Assembly: GCF_037076455.1 (NCBI RefSeq)
Contig: NZ_AP028679.1
Coordinates: 2,681,501-2,745,500, forward strand
Reading direction: 5' to 3'
Origin: Desulfoferula mesophila
GTDB taxonomy: Bacteria > Desulfobacterota > Desulfarculia > Desulfarculales > Desulfarculaceae
Length of the DNA: 64,000 bases
Shown: positions 56,851 through 64,000 of the stretch, piece after piece
How the letters are laid out: each line of letters opens with the position of its first letter
How positions within the stretch are numbered: position 1 is the first letter of the stretch
Position numbers and translations under genes: made by a program
Notes under the pieces: model-generated
Told to the model about the DNA's origin: nothing
What the model saw: the letters and a program-made list of their open reading frames with translations, nothing else
Database searches by the model: none

Positions 56851-57741
56851 CGCTTCGGCGACGTGGGCCTGGGCCAGGCCGACCCCCAGCCCAAGCCCCT
56901 GATCACCTTCGGCATGGTGATGCTGCCGGCCATCTTCGGCTGCGAGATCGTCTACGAGGAGGCGGCCCTGCCCTGGGCCATGCCCATGAACCTCTCGGCC
57001 GAAGAGTGCGACAAGCTCCAAAAACCCGACCTGACCAAGGCCGAGCCCATGGCCACGGTGCTCAAGCAAATAGAGCACCTCAAGGGCAAGTACGGCAAAG
57101 TGGTGGGCGACATCAACGTCACCGGCGTGCAGAACCTGGCCCTCAAGCTCCGGGGCGAGGAGCTGTACATGGACTACTACGAGGAGCCGGAGTTCGCCCA
57201 CCGGCTGCTCACCTTCTGCTCCGAGTGCATCATAGACCTGTGGAAATTCGTCTACCCCATCACCGGCACCGGCGCGGTGGACGTGACCCCCATGTGCGAC
57301 CCCACCATCTTCTGCGTGCCCAACTGCACCGTGGAGCAGATCAGCGGCGACACCTACGAGGAGTTTGGCCTGCCCTACGACAACATGCTGGGCGAGGCCT
57401 GCCATCCCTTTGGCATCCACCACTGCGGCAGCCTGGACCCGGTGGTGGAGCATTACGCCAAGGTCAAGAACCTGGTGTTCGTGGAGGCCGGCTTTGGCAC
57501 CGATTTCGCGGCGGCCCGTAAGATTTTGGGGCCCGAGGTGGCCTTCAACGCCCGCATCAGCCCGGTGCTCATGAAAAACGGCAGCGCCGAGGAAGTGGCG
57601 GCCACGGTCAAGGACGCCATCGACCAGGGCGCCCCCCTGAGCAACTATTCCATAGACACCGTGGGGCTCACCGACGGGGTGCCCGACGAGAACGTGCGCG
57701 CCGCCCGCCGCACGGCCATGGAATTCGGAAAGATATCCTAG
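56847..57741 (+). pseudogene. UroD-like corrinoid methyltransferase, 3' fragment (IS-disrupted)
   Basis: This part carries most of the UroD-superfamily barrel: FGMVMLPAIFGCEIVYEEAALPWAMPMNLSAEECDKL, KYGKVVGDINVTGVQNLALKLRGEELYMDYYEEPEFAHRLLTFC, YDNMLGEACHPFGIHHCGSLDPVVEHYAKVKNLVFVEAG and a late CHP/HHC zinc-ligand region like that of MtaA/MtbA. It has an in-frame ATG (about 56896) that could allow an N-terminally shortened product, but the N-terminal 50 or more residues would be missing. The rest of the operon follows in the same direction. Confidence 0.88.
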
Positions 57742-57757
57742 GAAAGACGAGGCAAGC

Positions 57758-58615
57758 ATGAAGACCGTAATCAGCAGCCCCAGCCGGGAAGTCATCATCG
57801 GCCACGACCAGCCGGTGGTGATGATCGGCGAGCGCATCAACCCCACGGGCCGCAAGAAGCTGGCCGCCGCCTTGGAAGCCGGCGACATGAGCCTGGTGCA
57901 GAGCGAGGCCCAAAAGCAGGTGGCCGCCGGAGCCCAGGTGTTGGACGTCAACGTGGGCGTGTCGGGCGCGGACGAAAAGGATCTCATGCTGCAAGCTTTG
58001 CAGGCCATCACCGAAGTGGTGGACGTGCCGCTTTGCATCGACTCGGCCAAGCCCGAGGTTTTGGCCGCTGGTCTGGAGGCCTACAAGGGCAAAGCCCTGG
58101 TCAACTCGGTGAACGGCGAGGAGGCCAAACTAAAGGAAGTGCTGCCCCTGGTGGCCGCGCACAAGGCGGCGGTGGTGGCCCTGACCATGGACGACCACGG
58201 CATCCCCACCGACGTGCCCACCCGCCTGGCCATCGCCGACAAGATCGTAAACGAGGCGGCCAAGCTGGGCATCCCCTTGGAGGACATCGTCATCGACCCC
58301 CTGGCCATGAGCGTGGCCGCCGACGACGCCGCCGGGTTGGCCGCTTTGAGCGCCCTGGCGGGCATCAAGGGGAAGCTGGGCGTCAACCAGACCATCGGAG
58401 CCAGCAACGTTTCCTATGGTCTGCCCGACCGCAAGGCCATCAACGCCACCTTCCTGGCCATGGCGGTCATGTCCGGGCTTACCTGCCCCATCACCGACCC
58501 CACCGTTTGGCCCGTCCGCCGGACCCTGTTGATCAGCGACCTTCTGACCGGCAAGGACGAGTACGCCATGAACTATATCACCGCCTACCGGGAACAATTC
58601 CCGGAAGAAGACTAG
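57758..58615 (+). CDS. Methyltetrahydrofolate:corrinoid methyltransferase (MeTr/MtgA-like, DHPS fold)
   Basis: The 285-residue protein has the pterin-binding-domain pattern of AcsE/MtgA/MtvA: VVMIGERINPTGRKKLAAALEAGD, AGAQVLDVNVGVSGADE, VPLCIDSAKPEVLAAGL, LVNSVNGEE, ALTMDDHGIPTD and GVNQTIGASNVSYGLPDRKAINATFLAMAV. It moves the methyl group between the corrinoid protein and tetrahydrofolate in the cytoplasm, linking a methylated substrate to one-carbon metabolism. It starts 16 nt after the UroD-like fragment and precedes the corrinoid-protein gene by 26 nt, so it is probably polar-affected by the IS. Confidence 0.9.
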   Translation: MKTVISSPSREVIIGHDQPVVMIGERINPTGRKKLAAALEAGDMSLVQSEAQKQVAAGAQVLDVNVGVSGADEKDLMLQALQAITEVVDVPLCIDSAKPEVLAAGLEAYKGKALVNSVNGEEAKLKEVLPLVAAHKAAVVALTMDDHGIPTDVPTRLAIADKIVNEAAKLGIPLEDIVIDPLAMSVAADDAAGLAALSALAGIKGKLGVNQTIGASNVSYGLPDRKAINATFLAMAVMSGLTCPITDPTVWPVRRTLLISDLLTGKDEYAMNYITAYREQFPEED

Positions 58616-58641
58616 GGCGAGCAGAGCAAAGAGGAGGAATC

Positions 58642-59289
58642 GTGGCTGACTTGCAGGCAATCAAGGAAGCGGTAAGCAAGGGCAAGCGCAAGGACATCGC
58701 CGGGCTGGTGCAGACCGCCCTGGACGACGGTGCGGACCCCAACACCATCATCAACAACTACATGATCGAGGCCATGAAAGAGGTGGGCGCGCGCTTCGAG
58801 GCCAAGAAGATCTTCGTGCCCGAAATGATGATCGCCGCCCGCACCATGCAGACCGGGCTGGACGTGATCAAGCCCTTGCTGGAGGCCCAGGGCTCCCAGA
58901 AGGAGACCGTGGGCACCGTGGTCATCGGCACGGTGTTCGGCGACCTGCACGACATCGGCAAGAACCTGGTGGTGCTGATGCTGGAAAGCTCGGGCTTCGA
59001 GGTGTTCAACATCGGCGAGAACGTGCCGCCCGAGAAGTTCGTGGAAAAGGCCAAGGAGCATGGCGCCGACATCGTGGGCCTCTCCAGCCTGCTGACCACC
59101 GGCGACCCCCACTTGAAGGCCACCATCGAGGCGGTCAAGGCCAGCGATTTGGCCGACAAGGTCAAGGTGGTCTGCGGCGGCGCGGCGGTGACCCGCAAGT
59201 TCGCGGTGGACCAGTGCGGCGCCGACGGCCACGCCACCGACGCGGTGGACGCGGTCAAGACCATCAAACAGCTCATGGGCCTCAACTAG
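58642..59289 (+). CDS. Corrinoid (B12-binding) methyl-carrier protein
   Basis: The 215-residue protein has an N-terminal cap/helical domain (AIKEAVSKGKRKDIAGLVQTALDDGADPNTIINNYMIEAMKEVG) and a Rossmann B12 domain with the cobalt-ligand motif DLHDIGKN (H103), LESSGFEVFNIGENVPPEKFVE and CGGAAVTRKFAVDQCGADG. This matches MtbC/MttC/MtgC-type carriers. It accepts the methyl group from the substrate enzyme and gives it to the MeTr-like protein. I chose GTG 58642 because GAGGAGG lies upstream and the family's N-terminus begins there. Confidence 0.92.
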   Translation: MADLQAIKEAVSKGKRKDIAGLVQTALDDGADPNTIINNYMIEAMKEVGARFEAKKIFVPEMMIAARTMQTGLDVIKPLLEAQGSQKETVGTVVIGTVFGDLHDIGKNLVVLMLESSGFEVFNIGENVPPEKFVEKAKEHGADIVGLSSLLTTGDPHLKATIEAVKASDLADKVKVVCGGAAVTRKFAVDQCGADGHATDAVDAVKTIKQLMGLN

Positions 59290-59372
59290 ACCCTCCCCTC
59301 CCTCCCAACCAGGCGCGCGGGGCCTTCCCCCCCTCCATGGCCCCGCGCGCCGCCCCCTTTATGGGAGCGAAC

Positions 59373-61214
59373 ATGCCCCGCGCCGACCAAGAGCGAGTAA
59401 CTTTCCAGCCCATGGGCCGCCGGGCCGACCCCCAGCCGGGCCAAAGTCTTTTGCATTTGGCCCAGAGCGCCGGAGTGGGCATCGAGGCGCCCTGCGGCGG
59501 CAAGGGCCTGTGCGGCAAGTGCCGGGTGCGCCCGGAGGGTGCGGCCACGCCCCTCACCCCGGCGGAAAAGGCCCTGCTGGGCTCTGACGCGCAAGAGGGA
59601 CTGCGCCTGGCCTGCCAGGCCGCCCTGCCCCAGGGAGGCACGGTGTGGGTGCCGCCCGAGAGCCGGGCCCAGCGCCAGGTGATTCTCACCAGCGGACCAA
59701 GCGGCGAGTTGGAGCTGGACCCGGCGGTAAGGGCCTTTGAGCTGAGCGTGCCCCCGGCCCAACCGCCGGAGCCCGAGGCGGCGCGGGAACGCCTGCAGGC
59801 CGCCCTTTCCCAAGCCGCCGGTAACCACCTGCAAGCCCCGCCGGAGCTCCCGTTGGGCCTTTTGCGGGCTTTGCCCGGCCTGCTCAAGCAAGGTGGCGAG
59901 CTCCAGGCTACCCTGCGCCACGACCGGGAGATAGTGGACCTGACCCCGGTCGGCGAGGGCTCGCCCCTGGGCCTGGCCGTAGACCTGGGCACTACCACGG
60001 TGGTCGCCTACCTGTGCGACCTGAATAGCGGCCAACTGTTGGCGGTCAGTTCGGAGATGAACCCCCAGGTCCCCTACGGCGACGACGTCATCTCGCGCAT
60101 GTCCCTGTGCGCCGGCGATCCCCAAGGCCTGGGCAGGCTCAGCGCGGCGGCGGTGGAATGCGTCAACGCCCTGGCCATGGACGCCTGCGCCCAGGCGGGG
60201 CGCGACCCCGGCCGCATCCTGGAATGCGTCATGGTGGGCAACTCCGCCATGCATCACATCTTCCTGGCCCTGGAGCCGGCCTCGCTGGCCATGGCCCCTT
60301 ACGCCCCGGTAGTGCGCGGCCCGGTGGAGGTAAAGGCCCGCCAGGCGGGGCTGGCTCTGAGCCGGGAGGCTTGGCTGCACTGGCTGCCGCTCAAGGCCGG
60401 ATTCGTGGGGGCGGACATCGTGGCCGTGGCCCTGGCCGTTGGCGCCGACCAAATCGAGGAGCCCACCCTGATCCTGGACCTGGGCACCAACGGCGAGATG
60501 GTCCTGGCCGCGGGCGGACGCATGCTGGCCTGCTCCACCGCCGCCGGACCCGCCTTGGAAGGCGGGCACATCGGACAGGGCATGCGCGGCGCGCCGGGCG
60601 CGGTGGAGAGGGCGTCTTTGGAGCTAGGCGCGGCAAAAGCGAATCTAAGTGTCATTGGTGGCGAGCCTGCGGTGGGCTTCTGCGGCTCGGGCCTGGTGTC
60701 GCTGATCAGCTGCCTGCTGAACGCGGGCATCCTGTTGCCCGGCGGAGGTTTTGACCGCGAGCGAGGCAAGGGCCTGGTGCGTTCCGGCGAGCATGGCCTG
60801 GAGTTCGTGGCCGCACCCTCCGGGGCCACCGGCCATGGCCGAGACCTGGTGCTCACCAGCAAGGACGTATCCGAGGTGCAGCTGGCCAAGGCGGCCATCC
60901 GGGCCGGCGCCGAGGTGCTCATGGCCGAGATGGGGGTGGAGCGCCTTGAGCGGGTGCTGTTGGCCGGGGCCTTCGGCAACTACCTGGACCCCGGCGAGGC
61001 CGCCCGAATCGGCCTGTTCCCGCCGGTGGCTTTGGAGCGCATACAGGGGGTAGGCAACGCCGCCGGAGTGGGAGCGGTGATGGCTCTGCTCAGCGACAGG
61101 CAACGTCGCCGGGCCGAGAAGCTGGCCCGGGACATGGGATACGTGGAGCTTTCCGGCCACAATTTGTTCCAGGAGCTTTTCGTGGACAGCATGCCCTTTC
61201 CCTCTGATGGCTAA
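59373..61214 (+). CDS. Reductive activator of corrinoid proteins (RACo-like, 2Fe-2S/ASKHA ATPase)
   Basis: The 613-residue protein begins with a plant-type [2Fe-2S] ferredoxin domain (C41, C47, C50, C81 in CGGKGLCGKC...C), then a linker and a large DUF4445/ASKHA-ATPase region with GLAVDLGTTTVVAYL (about 203-217), ECVMVGNSAMHH, LDLGTNGEMVLAAGGRMLACSTAAGPALEGG and LLAGAFGNYLDPGEA. RACo uses ATP binding to reduce accidentally oxidised Co(II) corrinoid back to active Co(I). I chose ATG 59373 because GGGAG lies 7 nt upstream. It follows the corrinoid-protein gene by 83 nt. Confidence 0.92.
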   Translation: MPRADQERVTFQPMGRRADPQPGQSLLHLAQSAGVGIEAPCGGKGLCGKCRVRPEGAATPLTPAEKALLGSDAQEGLRLACQAALPQGGTVWVPPESRAQRQVILTSGPSGELELDPAVRAFELSVPPAQPPEPEAARERLQAALSQAAGNHLQAPPELPLGLLRALPGLLKQGGELQATLRHDREIVDLTPVGEGSPLGLAVDLGTTTVVAYLCDLNSGQLLAVSSEMNPQVPYGDDVISRMSLCAGDPQGLGRLSAAAVECVNALAMDACAQAGRDPGRILECVMVGNSAMHHIFLALEPASLAMAPYAPVVRGPVEVKARQAGLALSREAWLHWLPLKAGFVGADIVAVALAVGADQIEEPTLILDLGTNGEMVLAAGGRMLACSTAAGPALEGGHIGQGMRGAPGAVERASLELGAAKANLSVIGGEPAVGFCGSGLVSLISCLLNAGILLPGGGFDRERGKGLVRSGEHGLEFVAAPSGATGHGRDLVLTSKDVSEVQLAKAAIRAGAEVLMAEMGVERLERVLLAGAFGNYLDPGEAARIGLFPPVALERIQGVGNAAGVGAVMALLSDRQRRRAEKLARDMGYVELSGHNLFQELFVDSMPFPSDG

Positions 61215-61273
61215 TCTCTGTCTCTGAAACAAAACGGCCCACCGGCCGGCCTGAACAGGCATGGGACGCGTTA

Positions 61274-61975
61274 ATGACTTTGTTGGAAATCCCGAAGCCG
61301 GATATTGATCCCGAACGATTGGCCTTGGCCATCAACCGGGGCCGTCTTAGTGAAACATTGCGGGAAAGCGTGCAAGAGAGTTTGCCCCGAGCCCGGGAGC
61401 TTGTTGCGCCCCAGGCGGTTTATGAGCTGTGGGAGGTGGTTGAGACGGGGCCTAACCTGTTACGGGTGAAAACCAGCGACGGCAGATCGGCCACGCTAAC
61501 GGTGGGCCCCCACGCCGATCTGCTGTCCCCCGCCCGAATGGCGCTTGCCGCAGCCGCCACCATTGGCCAGGCGTTGGACGACGCCGTAAAGCGCCTGAAC
61601 CAGGAAAATGACCTTTATGGCGCCTATGTGTTGGGTTGCCTGGGCGTGGCCTTTTTGGCGGAGGCGGGAAGGGCGGTGGACCACCTGGCCGAGCAAGAGG
61701 CATTACGGAGGGGATGGGGAGTCGGTCCCCGCCTGGCACCGGGCTCCCTGCCCGGCTGGGATTTGCGCGACCAGAAAGTCTTGGCGCAACTGCTCTTGCG
61801 CGACCCCGGCCCAATCTCCCTGAACCAGGACGGAGTGCTTATTCCCTTCAAGTCCGTTACCAGCCTTATCGGGATGGGCTTCGGTTACACCTCCGGCCGG
61901 GTGGAACGCATCTGCCACATGTGCTCCAAACGCGACGATTGCTGGAGCAATGAAAAGTTCGCTAAAGATGACTAG
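61274..61975 (+). CDS. MetH activation-domain-like protein of the methyltransferase operon
   Basis: The 233-residue protein has a C-terminal half like the reactivation domain of B12-dependent methionine synthase: AARMALAAAATIGQALDDAVKRL-type helices, GLPGWDLRDQKVLAQLL-like SLPGWDLRDQKVLAQLLLRDPGPISLNQDGVLIPFKSVTSLIGMGFGY, and a Cys-rich end (ICHMCSKRDDCW). Such proteins occur with corrinoid methyltransferase operons and may help remethylate or hold the cofactor. The terminal cysteines are unusual for MetH itself. It is the last gene of the operon. Confidence 0.78.
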   Translation: MTLLEIPKPDIDPERLALAINRGRLSETLRESVQESLPRARELVAPQAVYELWEVVETGPNLLRVKTSDGRSATLTVGPHADLLSPARMALAAAATIGQALDDAVKRLNQENDLYGAYVLGCLGVAFLAEAGRAVDHLAEQEALRRGWGVGPRLAPGSLPGWDLRDQKVLAQLLLRDPGPISLNQDGVLIPFKSVTSLIGMGFGYTSGRVERICHMCSKRDDCWSNEKFAKDD

Positions 61976-61997
61976 CCTAAAAGCTCACGACGCCTTC

Positions 61998-63224
61998 TTA
62001 CCATAAGGCCCAGACCACGGTGGAGCCTTGGGGCCATTCTTCGGGCCACTGCTCCAGCTTGGGCGCATCGTCCGGCTTTTGTCCGGCCATGAGAGCCAGG
62101 ATCTGGCTCCGGCTCAGACCGGGAAAGGCCAGCAGGCTCAGCCCCCGGGGCTTGCCTCCGGCGCGCACCCCGGCCTGCTCCACCAAATCGCCGTAACTTT
62201 CGGCGAGTTCCTTGGCCTCCTGGGCCAACTCCGGGGCCAGGCCGGGCCACCACTTCTCCCCGTCCACCCTGCGGGCCAGGTGATCCACCTTTTGGCGCAG
62301 CAGGTCGAAATCCGCATTGCCCGCCAGCTTGGCGGCGAGGCCCAAAAAGGCCTGATCGTCCAGCTCGGACAGGTCGGGCAGCACCAGGCGGGCCGCCTCC
62401 TGGGCCAGGGGGTTGTCCGGCCGGGGGGACATGGGGGCCAAGCCCAAGGGCGACACCGCCCCCGCCGGGGTGCGGAACTCCTTGAGCGGCGGCTGCACCA
62501 ACTCGTGGGCCCGCTCCAGAAGCAGGCGGGCCGCCGCCCCGCTGGTGGTGGCCAGCCAGCCGGTCTCCTCCCCCAGCCCCTGGGCCAGGGTGGCCCAGGC
62601 CTTGAGGCGGCTCTCCAGCAGGTGCTCCTGAGGCAGGGTGTAGTCCACCGGGGCCAGATGGTCCAGCAGCGGGGCGTCATAGTCCACCGGCTGGTAGTCG
62701 TCCTGGTCCTGACCCATGGAGTGGCGCAAACGGCTCTCTCCCTGGCGGGCCTGGGACAGGGCCTGCTCCAGCTCGGCCGCTTCCTGGTCCTGGATGTGGG
62801 CCAAATGCAACAAAAGGTCGGCCTCTACTCCGGGCAGGCCGGGGTCCTGTTTGCCGTCCGGCCCCTGATAGCCCTTGATGTCGCGCATCACCGAGCGGAA
62901 GGTCTCGGGCGGGGCGGGCGGCTCCACGCCCGCCTTAACGGCGTCCACCGAGCTGGAGCCCTGGTGTTGGGCCAGCCACTGCTGCCACTGGCCCAGAAGC
63001 TGGGCCGCTTGGCGGGCCGAGGGGTTGTCCGAGCCCGCCGCGCCGGGCTGGCCCGCGGGTTTGAGCATGCGGGCCAGGCTCTCCAGCCCCGGCGGGGTGG
63101 CCCGTCCCTCCGCGCCCAGGCTGGGCGGCTCCAATACCTGAAGAGGTGCAAACAAGGGGCACAGGGCGGTCAGGGCGCTGCGCCGCAGGGCGGTGGCCGG
63201 GAAAATGAGAGCGCTTAAAGACAT
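61998..63224 (-). CDS. Conserved hypothetical protein, large soluble
   Basis: I do not recognise this 408-residue protein. It is rich in Ala, Leu, Gln and Pro, with a Pro/Ser/Gln-rich first half, an acidic patch (GQDQDDYQPVDYDAPLLDHLAPVDY, about 190-215) and a more regular C-terminal half (LAAKLAGNADFDLLRQKVDHLARRVDGEKWW, LAESYGDLVEQAGVRAGGKPRGLSLLAFPGLSRSQIL). No signal peptide or membrane span. ATG 63224 has AAGGGATA upstream. It converges on the MetH-like gene. Function unknown. Confidence 0.55.
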   Translation of the reverse strand: MSLSALIFPATALRRSALTALCPLFAPLQVLEPPSLGAEGRATPPGLESLARMLKPAGQPGAAGSDNPSARQAAQLLGQWQQWLAQHQGSSSVDAVKAGVEPPAPPETFRSVMRDIKGYQGPDGKQDPGLPGVEADLLLHLAHIQDQEAAELEQALSQARQGESRLRHSMGQDQDDYQPVDYDAPLLDHLAPVDYTLPQEHLLESRLKAWATLAQGLGEETGWLATTSGAAARLLLERAHELVQPPLKEFRTPAGAVSPLGLAPMSPRPDNPLAQEAARLVLPDLSELDDQAFLGLAAKLAGNADFDLLRQKVDHLARRVDGEKWWPGLAPELAQEAKELAESYGDLVEQAGVRAGGKPRGLSLLAFPGLSRSQILALMAGQKPDDAPKLEQWPEEWPQGSTVVWALW

Positions 63225-63347
63225 GGTAGATATCCCTTTGGCCGGCGGCCCGAACCACGGGGCTCGGCCCGGCAAGGCCGGTGTGGTAATTTAGTCGCTA
63301 GTCATTGTCCACTTTAGCGGCCTGCGGGGGCAAGGGGAAGCGAGAAC

Positions 63348-63587
63348 ATGGATCAACGCATCTTTGAACAGGGTCTCAGCGTGGAGGCCACCAGCCTGTA
63401 TCTGCTGCTCAGCGCCCTGGCCGATCAGGGGGTGCCCCTGATTGTGGAGCGGGTGGAGCCCATCTGGAACGCCGATCCCCGGACCTTGGGCCCGTCATTC
63501 GCGGAATTGGCCCAAAGAGGCATCGCCCAGCAGGACGCGGCCGGGGCCTGGCATTTGAACCCCGCCAGCCAGTGGAAGCCAGCCTAA
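63348..63587 (+). CDS. Small conserved hypothetical protein
   Basis: A 79-residue protein (MDQRIFEQGLSVEATSLYLLLSALADQGVPLIVERVEPIW...) with GGGGAAGCGAGA upstream. The helix-turn pattern SVEATSLYLLLSALAD...RTLGPSFAELAQRGI recalls short winged-helix-like proteins, but I cannot assign one. It converges on the DUF493 gene. Confidence 0.55.
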   Translation: MDQRIFEQGLSVEATSLYLLLSALADQGVPLIVERVEPIWNADPRTLGPSFAELAQRGIAQQDAAGAWHLNPASQWKPA

Positions 63588-63602
63588 TTCCTGGCCCACC
63601 CC

Positions 63603-63929
63603 CTAGGCCAGCATCACCAGCCCCTCCAAACCCTTCAGGGCCTCGTACACGTCCAGCACCTGGGCCGAGCTCTCCACCTGGGTGTCGATGGTCACCGCCA
63701 GGTACTTGTCCCCGGAGGAGGGCCGCGAACGCACCTCGTCCTTGCCCATTATGGGCCCCAGCACCGACTCGGCCGCCTGGCGCACCTCCTGGGCGAATTC
63801 GCCGGAGTTGTAGCCGATCGCCTTGAACATGTACACGCAGGGGAAGTCGTGGTGCTCTTCCAGCTTGCTGAGGGCCTCTCGGCGCTCGGCCGGGGTGGGG
63901 CGCTGGATCTCGGAGGTGCATTCGGTCAT
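63603..63929 (-). CDS. DUF493 / YbeD-like protein
   Basis: The 108-residue protein has the YbeD ferredoxin-like fold pattern: ALSKLEEHHDFPCVYMFKAIGYNSGEFAQEVRQAAESVLG, then VRSRPSSGDKYLAVTIDTQVESSAQVLDVYEALKGLEGLVMLA. YbeD-type proteins are cytoplasmic and suspected to regulate through an ACT-like fold; their role is not established. The ATG overlaps the stop of the gene at the window's right edge (ATGA). Confidence 0.85.
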   Translation of the reverse strand: MTECTSEIQRPTPAERREALSKLEEHHDFPCVYMFKAIGYNSGEFAQEVRQAAESVLGPIMGKDEVRSRPSSGDKYLAVTIDTQVESSAQVLDVYEALKGLEGLVMLA

Positions 63930-64000
63930 GGCTGGCCTCGCTGCTCATGAAGTTTGGCATTAAATTCGGAATGTTCGCCTTTGTATTCTATGGGGCGCGC
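63926..64000 (-). CDS. 3' end of an unidentified gene (runs off right edge)
   Basis: A minus-strand frame is open from the window edge and ends ...RPIEYKGEHSEFNAKLHEQRGQP with TGA at 63928-63926, overlapping the DUF493 start by 4 nt. The overlap suggests a translationally coupled operon. Too short to identify. Confidence 0.5.
   Translation of the reverse strand, partial: ARPIEYKGEHSEFNAKLHEQRGQP

Noticed and set aside
1-64000. tRNA, rRNA or tmRNA genes
   Set aside because: No tRNA-like cloverleaf with a GTTCRANNC arm, CCA-type end or rRNA segment was recognised on either strand; the island does not border a tRNA.

Overview
The window is high-GC bacterial DNA that reads as a strictly anaerobic, respiring or fermenting Desulfobacterota (deltaproteobacterium-like) chromosome. 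Supporting this are an HdrD/GlpC-like (Fe-S)(Fe-S)-CCG protein, a corrinoid methyltransferase operon with a RACo-type activator, a cobalamin riboswitch, several radical SAM enzymes, sigma-54 promoters with a PAS-type activator, and TRAP transport. A Desulfarculales-like host is my guess from gene content, not something the sequence proves.

Layout. 1-9.4 kb: housekeeping and small conserved genes, mostly on the minus strand (xseA start, phospholipase-like protein, RlmD-type methyltransferase, sirtuin, patatin, DUF116, thioesterases, PfkB kinase), ending in a ThiC-family gene. 9.4-25.2 kb: an integrated element bounded by 22-bp direct repeats (9398-9419 and 25208-25229). It has a tyrosine integrase at the left end and an AlpA-like regulator, replication protein, DnaB helicase and lone small terminase at the right. 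Between them lies cargo: a kamA / two ATP-grasp ligases / GNAT operon, an MFS transporter, a PAS-LuxR regulator, an HD hydrolase, and gene remnants (HDAC-like and probably CorA). The element sits inside the leader of the ThiC-family gene. The gene's transcription terminator is at the left junction and a cobalamin riboswitch in the same orientation is just beyond the right junction, so the insertion seems to have cut a riboswitch from its gene. Cobalamin control also suggests that the gene is bzaF (lower-ligand synthesis) rather than thiC.

25.5-45.4 kb: SDR, rRNA methyltransferase-like and radical SAM genes with dispersed palindromic repeats between them; two tandem secreted NTF2-like proteins; the Fe-S/CCG protein; a GAF histidine kinase with glycogen synthase; a second histidine kinase with a receiver protein; two PpiC/SurA-type chaperones next to mfd; and an RtcA-like protein without the usual catalytic histidine.

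45.5-54.8 kb: a probable acid-uptake and CoA-activation locus. It contains a two-subunit CoA-transferase, a secreted Cys-containing protein, a DctP-DctQ-DctM TRAP transporter, an enoyl-CoA hydratase and a sigma-54 activator. Three good GG-N10-GC promoters precede the CoA-transferase, the secreted protein and the TRAP operon, so the activator probably controls the whole set.

55.4-62 kb: a corrinoid one-carbon methyltransferase operon: UroD-like methyltransferase I, MeTr/DHPS-like methyltransferase II, corrinoid protein, RACo-like activator and a MetH-activation-domain-like protein. Its first gene is split by a 1204-bp IS3-family element with a 4-bp CGAG target duplication. The window ends in hypothetical genes, a DUF493 gene and the 3' end of one more gene.
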